The notes beneath the pieces are model-generated. The model was not told the DNA's origin. It was given only the letters and a program-made list of their open reading frames with translations, and did no database searches. A stretch of 64,000 nt of DNA from Actinopolymorpha sp. NPDC004070 (GTDB lineage: Bacteria; Actinomycetota; Actinomycetes; Propionibacteriales; Actinopolymorphaceae). The stretch covers positions 186,001 through 250,000 of the forward strand of contig NZ_JBEXMJ010000001.1 in assembly GCF_040610475.1 (NCBI RefSeq), in the 5' to 3' direction. How positions within the stretch are numbered: the first letter of the stretch is position 1; each line of letters starts with the position of its first letter. The position numbers and the translations under genes were made by a program. Below, piece after piece: positions 59,431-64,000 of this stretch.

Positions 59431-60042
59431 ATGCCGTACGCCTCCCGCGCCTCGTACGCGTCCTTCACCGCCGGCGACGACCTGCTCCTCGAGTTCCGCA
59501 AGTGGCCGGCGGCGCTGCACTACCGGGTGACAGCGGTGTTCCTCGCCGCGGACGGGACCGGTGCCTGGATCGGCGGAAGGAAGGGCCATCCCGTGGACCG
59601 CGGGCTGGGGCAGCCCCCGAACGTCGTCTCCGAGGACTGGGTCTCCTTCCTTCCGTACGGACTGGGCTGGGCAGCGCGGTGGTACGCCGGGAGGGCCGAA
59701 GCCGGCCGCGCCTCGCGTTACTCCTGCTACGTCGACATCACCACCCCTGCCCAGGTGGACGACGGTGGAGTGGTGCACCTGGTCGACCTGGACCTCGACG
59801 TCGTACGTACGTGGGACGGTGCGGTGGAGGTCGTGGACGTGGACGAGTTCGAGGAGCATCGCCTCGTGCTCGGCTACCCGGAGGCCATCGTCAAGGCGGC
59901 CTTGCGATCGGCCGCCGAGGTGCGGGAGGCCATGACGTCCGGGAGTCCTCCCTTCGACGGGGAGGCGGCCGGCAGGAGAGTTTCGTCATTCACGGCGTAC
60001 GACGATTTTCGGCTGCGACACTCGGACGCACGGTTGCCATGA
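59431..60042 (+). CDS. DUF402 domain protein
   Basis: 203 residues. The DUF402 core is visible in its C-terminal half: RYSCYVDITTPAQVDDGGVV, HLVDLDLDVVRTWDGAVEVV, DVDEFEEHRLVLGYPEAIVK. DUF402 includes nucleoside di- and triphosphatases (Ntdp/FAU-1). The Asp/Glu-rich DLDLD and DVDEFEEH residues fit metal binding. ATG 59431; an open frame upstream lacks coding character. No partner. Confidence 0.8.
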   Translation: MPYASRASYASFTAGDDLLLEFRKWPAALHYRVTAVFLAADGTGAWIGGRKGHPVDRGLGQPPNVVSEDWVSFLPYGLGWAARWYAGRAEAGRASRYSCYVDITTPAQVDDGGVVHLVDLDLDVVRTWDGAVEVVDVDEFEEHRLVLGYPEAIVKAALRSAAEVREAMTSGSPPFDGEAAGRRVSSFTAYDDFRLRHSDARLP

Positions 60043-60070
60043 CGACCTTGTTGGGGTGGAGTTGCCCAGG

Positions 60071-61546
60071 ATGCGTTCGGTTTCCAGGCGGGTACGGGCA
60101 GTGTCAATCGCGGCTTGCCTGTCGGTGGTGGTGCTCGCGGCAGTGGTGATCGCCCCGCCGGCAGCGGGTTCCACGACCACCGCGACACCGGCTGCCACAC
60201 CCGCCGCCACACCGTCGCCTCGTCCTGCCGCCGTGGCCCGGTCCAACGACTTCGACGGCGACGGCTTCGTCGACCTCGCTCTCGGCTCGCAGGCGACCGT
60301 CTCCGGGTTCCCGTTCGCCGGGATGGTTCCCATCGTCTACGGCACTGGCACCACGCTCAACCCGTCCAGGCGGCAGCGCATCGACGAGTCGCTGTCCTGG
60401 GTGCCGGGCACACCGCAGCAGGACGAGGGTTTCGGGTCCACGCTCGCCTCGGCCGACTTCAACTTCGACGGGTTCGCCGACCTGGCCGTGTGCGCGCCCA
60501 CCGAGACGGAGGCCGGATTCGGGGGAGTCGGGGCGCTCTACGTCCTGTTCGGCTCGTCGTCGGGGCTGTCGCGCGCCTCGCGCGTCATCTCCAACTGCGA
60601 CGAGGTGACGACCGGAAGGTTCAACGGGGACGGCCTCCCCGACCTCGCGGTTCTCGGCGACCAGCCCAAGGTGATGTACGGAAGCGCAACGCTGAGCAAT
60701 CCCGGTGGCATCGTGCTGAAGAACTTCGGGGCCACCGGCGGAGCCCTGTTCGGGCGCGCCGCGCTCGCGTCCGGTGATCTCAACCACGACGGTTTCTCCG
60801 ACGTCGCCTACACCGTCTCCCGTACGCGTGGGGTGGTCCTGCAGGTCTACTTCGGCGGCGCCGGCGGCCTCGGCAGCTCGCCGTCGCAGCTGATCGCCAC
60901 GTCACTGTCCACCGCTGCCTCGATCGGCGACATCAACGGCGACGGCTTCGGCGACCTGGCGGTGGGCAGCCCCACCGAGCCGGTGGGTGCGCATGATCTC
61001 GCCGGGCAGGTGCGTGTCTGGTACGGCAGTGCAACCGGCCTCAACGTCAGCCGTGGCGTCACGGTGATCAACCAGGACTCACCCGGAGTGCCGGGCGGCC
61101 CCGAGGCGGGTGACTACTTCGGCTACAGCGTCGCGCTCGGCGACGCCACTGGCGACGGCCGGGCCGACCTCGCGATCGGGGTGCCGTTCGAGGACATCGG
61201 CACGACGCTCGACGCGGGATTCGCGACCGTGATCCTCGGTGCCGCCGGCGGCCTGAACCTCGCGACGGCCAAGGCCTACCAGCAGGGCACCGGGGGTGTC
61301 CCGGGCACCGTGCGTGCGGGCAACGAGTTCGGCTGGGCGATGGTGTTCCGGGACTTCAACCGGGACAACCGCGCGGATCTGGTCATCTCGGCGGTGGGAA
61401 CTAACGCCAACCAGGGATTGACAATGGTGCTGACCGGGACCCCCTCCGGGGTGGGCGGTCCCGGTGTGTTCCCGGTGCTGACGCCGCAGACGCTGGCGTT
61501 CCCGGTGCCGGCACGGGCGTTCTTCGGCGTCTCGATCTCCAGGTAG
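60071..61546 (+). CDS. Secreted FG-GAP beta-propeller protein
   Basis: 491 residues with a Sec signal peptide (VRAVSIAACLSVVVLAAVVI) and a Thr/Pro/Ala-rich linker. Seven FG-GAP/VCBS-type repeats carry the Ca-binding D-x-D/N-x-D-G loop: FDGDGFVDLALG, FNFDGFADLAVC, FNGDGLPDLAVL, LNHDGFSDVAYT, INGDGFGDLAVG, ATGDGRADLAIG, FNRDNRADLVIS. These build an integrin-alpha-like seven-bladed propeller on the cell surface. No catalytic domain is present; adhesion or scaffold is likely. Confidence 0.87.
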   Translation: MRSVSRRVRAVSIAACLSVVVLAAVVIAPPAAGSTTTATPAATPAATPSPRPAAVARSNDFDGDGFVDLALGSQATVSGFPFAGMVPIVYGTGTTLNPSRRQRIDESLSWVPGTPQQDEGFGSTLASADFNFDGFADLAVCAPTETEAGFGGVGALYVLFGSSSGLSRASRVISNCDEVTTGRFNGDGLPDLAVLGDQPKVMYGSATLSNPGGIVLKNFGATGGALFGRAALASGDLNHDGFSDVAYTVSRTRGVVLQVYFGGAGGLGSSPSQLIATSLSTAASIGDINGDGFGDLAVGSPTEPVGAHDLAGQVRVWYGSATGLNVSRGVTVINQDSPGVPGGPEAGDYFGYSVALGDATGDGRADLAIGVPFEDIGTTLDAGFATVILGAAGGLNLATAKAYQQGTGGVPGTVRAGNEFGWAMVFRDFNRDNRADLVISAVGTNANQGLTMVLTGTPSGVGGPGVFPVLTPQTLAFPVPARAFFGVSISR

Positions 61547-61589
61547 TGGAGCTCAGCCGGAGGGACGTGTGCCGAACGGCCGGCCGGCG

Positions 61590-62249
61590 TCACCCGGCGG
61601 GTTCGAGGTGGCCGACGCAGGTCTGTGGTTGCCCGGATGAGCGTGAGCCGTCCGGGCACACCACGTCCGACCACACGGTGTCGGTGAGGTCGGCGTCCTC
61701 CAACCGCGCGCCGGTGAGGTCGGAGTCGACGAACCGGGCGCCGGACAGGTCGGCGTCGCGCAGGTCCGCTCCCGTCGCGTCCGTCCGGGCGAGCACCGAC
61801 TGGCTCAGGTCCGCGGCGTTCAGGCGTGCCCGGATCAACCCCACGGCCGCGAGGTTGGCGCCGCGCAGGCCGGCCCGGCGCAGATCCGCGGCCCCCAGGT
61901 CGACGCCTCGCAGCGTCGCCGTCTCAAGGTCGGCGTCGGTGAGGTCGGCACCGGACAGGTCGACGTGGCTGAGTCTCGCGGCGGTCAGGCTCGCCCGGTG
62001 CAGGTTGGCCCGGCGCAGCGTCGCCCGGCTGACGCGCTGGTCGTCGAGGGTCGCACCTTCGAGGTTCGCGCAGCGCATCGTCCGGCGGCTGAGCGAGGTG
62101 CCGGGCAGCGTTCTGCCGGACAGATCGGGGCCGGCCTGGGCGCGGGGACAGTTGCGTCCGTGGCTGCCGGACCCGCAGGCCACGAGCCCGCCGGCGAGTG
62201 CCACGAGTACGACACACAGCACCACCGCACGCGTTCCCCCGTACCGCAC
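61590..62249 (-). CDS. Pentapeptide-repeat lipoprotein
   Basis: 219 residues. A lipoprotein signal peptide ends in LVAC (Cys about 25). The rest is a right-handed quadrilateral helix of A(D/N)LxX repeats (TLRRANLHRASLTAARLSHV, DLSGADLTDADLETATLRGV). A Cys pair near the end (CPDGSRSSGQPQTC) matches the usual cap of this actinobacterial group. Surface role unknown. GTG 62249 is supported by the signal peptide. Confidence 0.85.
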   Translation of the reverse strand: MRYGGTRAVVLCVVLVALAGGLVACGSGSHGRNCPRAQAGPDLSGRTLPGTSLSRRTMRCANLEGATLDDQRVSRATLRRANLHRASLTAARLSHVDLSGADLTDADLETATLRGVDLGAADLRRAGLRGANLAAVGLIRARLNAADLSQSVLARTDATGADLRDADLSGARFVDSDLTGARLEDADLTDTVWSDVVCPDGSRSSGQPQTCVGHLEPAG

Positions 62250-62280
62250 CCGACCAGTATCGACGCCCTGCTCGGACCCG

Positions 62281-62838
62281 TCACAGCCTCGCCACGAAAC
62301 CGTCCGTGGTCGCCACCACCTGGCGGAGGATGTCGGCCGAATTGACCGGATCGGCCTCCGTTTCCAGGCCGTGATCGGCACCGGGAATCTCCAGCACCTC
62401 CGCCTTCGTCGACCGGGCCAGGTCGCCGTTCCAGGTGGGGTCGCCGGTGCCGCCGACCAGCAGCGTCGGTGCCGTGGCCGCCGTCAGCGCGCCCGTCACG
62501 TGCCCCTCGCCGCACAGCGGGGTCAACCAGATCGCCGGGAGGTTCCGCTCGACCGCGACCGAGGCGGCGAACGTACCGAGCGACTTGCCCACCAGCAGCA
62601 GCCGTTCGGCCTTCTCCCGGTCCAGCGCCGCGTTCGCCTGGTCGCACACCCAGCCGGCGACCGCCACGCGGTCGGACAGTGCCGGCGGCTCCCACCACAC
62701 CTCCTGCACCGTCCAGCCGCGGGCGTGCAGGATCGCGCCGGTGAAGTGCAGCAGCGGGCGGGCCGGAGTGTAGTAGCCGCCGGGCAGGACGATCGCGACC
62801 CGAGCGGGGTCGGCCTCGAACCGGTTCTGGTCAGCCAT
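62281..62838 (-). CDS. Alpha/beta hydrolase
   Basis: 185 residues, a small alpha/beta hydrolase. Nucleophile elbow GKSLGTFAA (Ser about 89), acid Asp in GGTGDPTWNGD and His in PGADHGLETEADP complete the triad. The family overlaps with dienelactone hydrolase-like and esterase proteins. ATG 62838. Lies upstream of, and in line with, the pentapeptide lipoprotein, 31 bp apart. Confidence 0.84.
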   Translation of the reverse strand: MADQNRFEADPARVAIVLPGGYYTPARPLLHFTGAILHARGWTVQEVWWEPPALSDRVAVAGWVCDQANAALDREKAERLLLVGKSLGTFAASVAVERNLPAIWLTPLCGEGHVTGALTAATAPTLLVGGTGDPTWNGDLARSTKAEVLEIPGADHGLETEADPVNSADILRQVVATTDGFVARL

Positions 62839-62979
62839 GCCCCATTGTCGCCACGGTGGTGGCGCTGCCGAGCCATGGCGTATCCGAGTCCGGCCAGTTT
62901 GCCGGTGATGATCTTGTGGGCGTACGCGCACCGCGCCTAGATTCCCCGGGACCGCTCCGCGTCCTGCCCAGGAGGCTCC

Positions 62980-64000
62980 GTGTCCAGAACACCGTCCCGG
63001 TCATCCCACCTGTTGCCGCGGATGCTGGCTGCGGCCGGCACGCTCGCGCTCGGGTTCGGAGTTGTGACCGGCACCGCCGCGGCGGCGCCGCAACCGGTCC
63101 GCGTGGCGCCCGCGCACCCGGCGGCGAAGGCGGTCACGGCCGCCCAGCTCCCGGTCGCGACCCTCGCCGCCCCGGTCTGCGGGACGCTGTGCGACGGTGC
63201 TCCGGTGACCCAAGCGCGCGAAGACCGGTTGGCCGACGGAGCGACCATCTACGGACGCTCGATCGAGCTGCACATGTCCGACCTGGACGCGATGGGCTGG
63301 GCGAGCATCAACAACGGCGACCCCACCGACGAAGTGTGGCTGGACCGGTCCTACGACGGCGGGAAGACGGTCGCCGACACCAAGCTCGGCGACGCGACCA
63401 TCCCCGCGGGCAAGCGCGGCACCACCACCGCGATGTTCAACGTGAACGACCCGGACAACCGGCGCACCGGCGTACTCCGCGCCTGCGGCAAGGCCGGCAA
63501 CCGCGACGACGTGCGGTGCACCGCCTGGACCGGCGTGGAACGCCCGAGCACCCAGGGGACACCGACCAAGCGTGCGGTGGAGGCGCTGGTCAAGCTCTAC
63601 AACCGGGACACCGGGCTGTGGAAGACCACCGGCTGGTGGAACTCCGCGAACGCGCTGACCGCCGTCCTCGACTACCAGCTGGCCACCGGCGACCGGTCCT
63701 ACGACTGGATCGTCGCCAACACCTACGACAAGAACCTGCACGCCCAGGGCGGCAACTTCACCAACGACTACGTCGACGACACCGGCTGGTGGGCGCTGGC
63801 GTGGATCAGGGCGTACGACCTGACCGGGCAGCAGCGCTACCTGGAGACGGCGAAGTTCGACGTCGACTACATGTGGAGCACCCGAGACGACGTCTGCGGC
63901 GGCGGTGTGGTGTGGAACGTCAACCAGCGTTACAAGAACGCCGTCACCAACGAGCTGTTCGTCAAGGCCGCGGCGAGTCTGCACAACCGCATGCCCGGTG
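62980..64000 (+). CDS. Secreted GH76 alpha-1,6-mannanase, partial at window end
   Basis: At least 340 residues; the gene runs off the window. GTG 62980 follows AGGAGG. A Sec signal peptide (MLAAAGTLALGFGVVTGTAA) leads a 110-residue region with a Cys pair (CGTLC) and beta structure, of unclear family. The GH76 catalytic module starts about residue 195: KTTGWWNSANALTAVLDYQL, the catalytic Asp pair in YVDDTGWWALAW, and GGGVVWNVNQRYKNAVTN. GH76 hydrolyses alpha-1,6-mannan chains. Together with the GH92 gene it suggests fungal or yeast mannan use. Confidence 0.88.
   Translation, partial: MSRTPSRSSHLLPRMLAAAGTLALGFGVVTGTAAAAPQPVRVAPAHPAAKAVTAAQLPVATLAAPVCGTLCDGAPVTQAREDRLADGATIYGRSIELHMSDLDAMGWASINNGDPTDEVWLDRSYDGGKTVADTKLGDATIPAGKRGTTTAMFNVNDPDNRRTGVLRACGKAGNRDDVRCTAWTGVERPSTQGTPTKRAVEALVKLYNRDTGLWKTTGWWNSANALTAVLDYQLATGDRSYDWIVANTYDKNLHAQGGNFTNDYVDDTGWWALAWIRAYDLTGQQRYLETAKFDVDYMWSTRDDVCGGGVVWNVNQRYKNAVTNELFVKAAASLHNRMPG

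Noticed and set aside
1..64000. Insertion sequences, prophage or integron
   Set aside because: No transposase, integrase, terminal inverted repeats with target duplications or phage structural genes are visible.

Overview
The window is a 64 kb piece of a high-GC actinobacterial chromosome. The evidence is very high G/C at third codon positions, many GTG starts, three GAF-ANTAR proteins, a DUF222/HNH (13E12-type) gene, a Ddn-like deazaflavin oxidoreductase, CtaG and DUF2243 membrane proteins, and several secreted lipo- and glyco-enzymes. The mix of carbohydrate ABC uptake, phytanoyl-CoA-dioxygenase-like, GH92, GH76 and rhamnonate-type genes recalls soil Propionibacteriales (Kribbella or Actinopolymorpha type). 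That placement is inference only. I see no rRNA, tRNA, CRISPR array, prophage or insertion sequence.

Layout. 0-6 kb: a GNAT, a secreted protein, a small protein translationally coupled to a Tat-exported amidase, a tandem GAF-ANTAR pair and a CDP-alcohol phosphatidyltransferase. 6-8.7 kb: an overlapping operon SDR / TIM-barrel sugar isomerase / SDR. 8.7-13.5 kb: a MerR regulator with an 8-TM membrane protein, a coiled-coil protein, a PhyH-like dioxygenase, a GNAT and a small membrane protein. 13.5-17.6 kb: a GntR/FadR regulator divergent from a sugar ABC importer. 17.6-25.5 kb: VOC, an N-terminally short LysE, DUF1992, a cold-shock gene with leader and terminator, malQ, DUF2243/CtaG, a STAS protein, a third GAF-ANTAR and a MOSC protein. 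25.5-30.7 kb: VOC divergent from ArsR plus an SRPBCC-VOC fusion, a frameshifted EamA, a 14-TM MFS exporter and an SRPBCC protein. 30.9-36.4 kb: DUF222/HNH with a likely LexA box across its start codon, a stand-alone LigD-type polymerase, and a GAF sensor that has lost its phospho-acceptor histidine.

36.4-45.9 kb: a MarR-controlled fused double ABC exporter, a Ddn-like protein, a structured non-coding element, GNAT plus an aminoglycoside-phosphotransferase-fold kinase, and a cytochrome P450 divergent from a TetR regulator with an unusual C-terminal domain. 45.9-52.4 kb: one 2189-residue secreted protein with a GH92 alpha-mannosidase module interrupted by a discoidin domain, followed by three Big-like/discoidin/FN3 units with an SGNH hydrolase placed before the third. 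52.8-64 kb: a PPOX-type flavoprotein, aldo/keto reductase, sugar-porter MFS, LLM monooxygenase-like protein, rhamnonate-dehydratase-like enolase plus Gfo/Idh dehydrogenase, DUF402, an FG-GAP beta-propeller, a pentapeptide lipoprotein, a small hydrolase, and the start of a GH76 alpha-1,6-mannanase that runs off the end.

Themes. Carbohydrate capture dominates: GH92 and GH76 would attack alpha-mannan, and the ABC importer, isomerase, dehydrogenases and malQ would handle sugars inside the cell. A second theme is local transcription control, with inverted or direct repeats beside the MerR, MarR, ArsR, GntR and TetR genes and several apparently leaderless starts. A third is convergent neighbours whose C-terminal coding ends overlap by 34 to 148 bp, including one pair sharing a 15-bp tandem repeat read on both strands.
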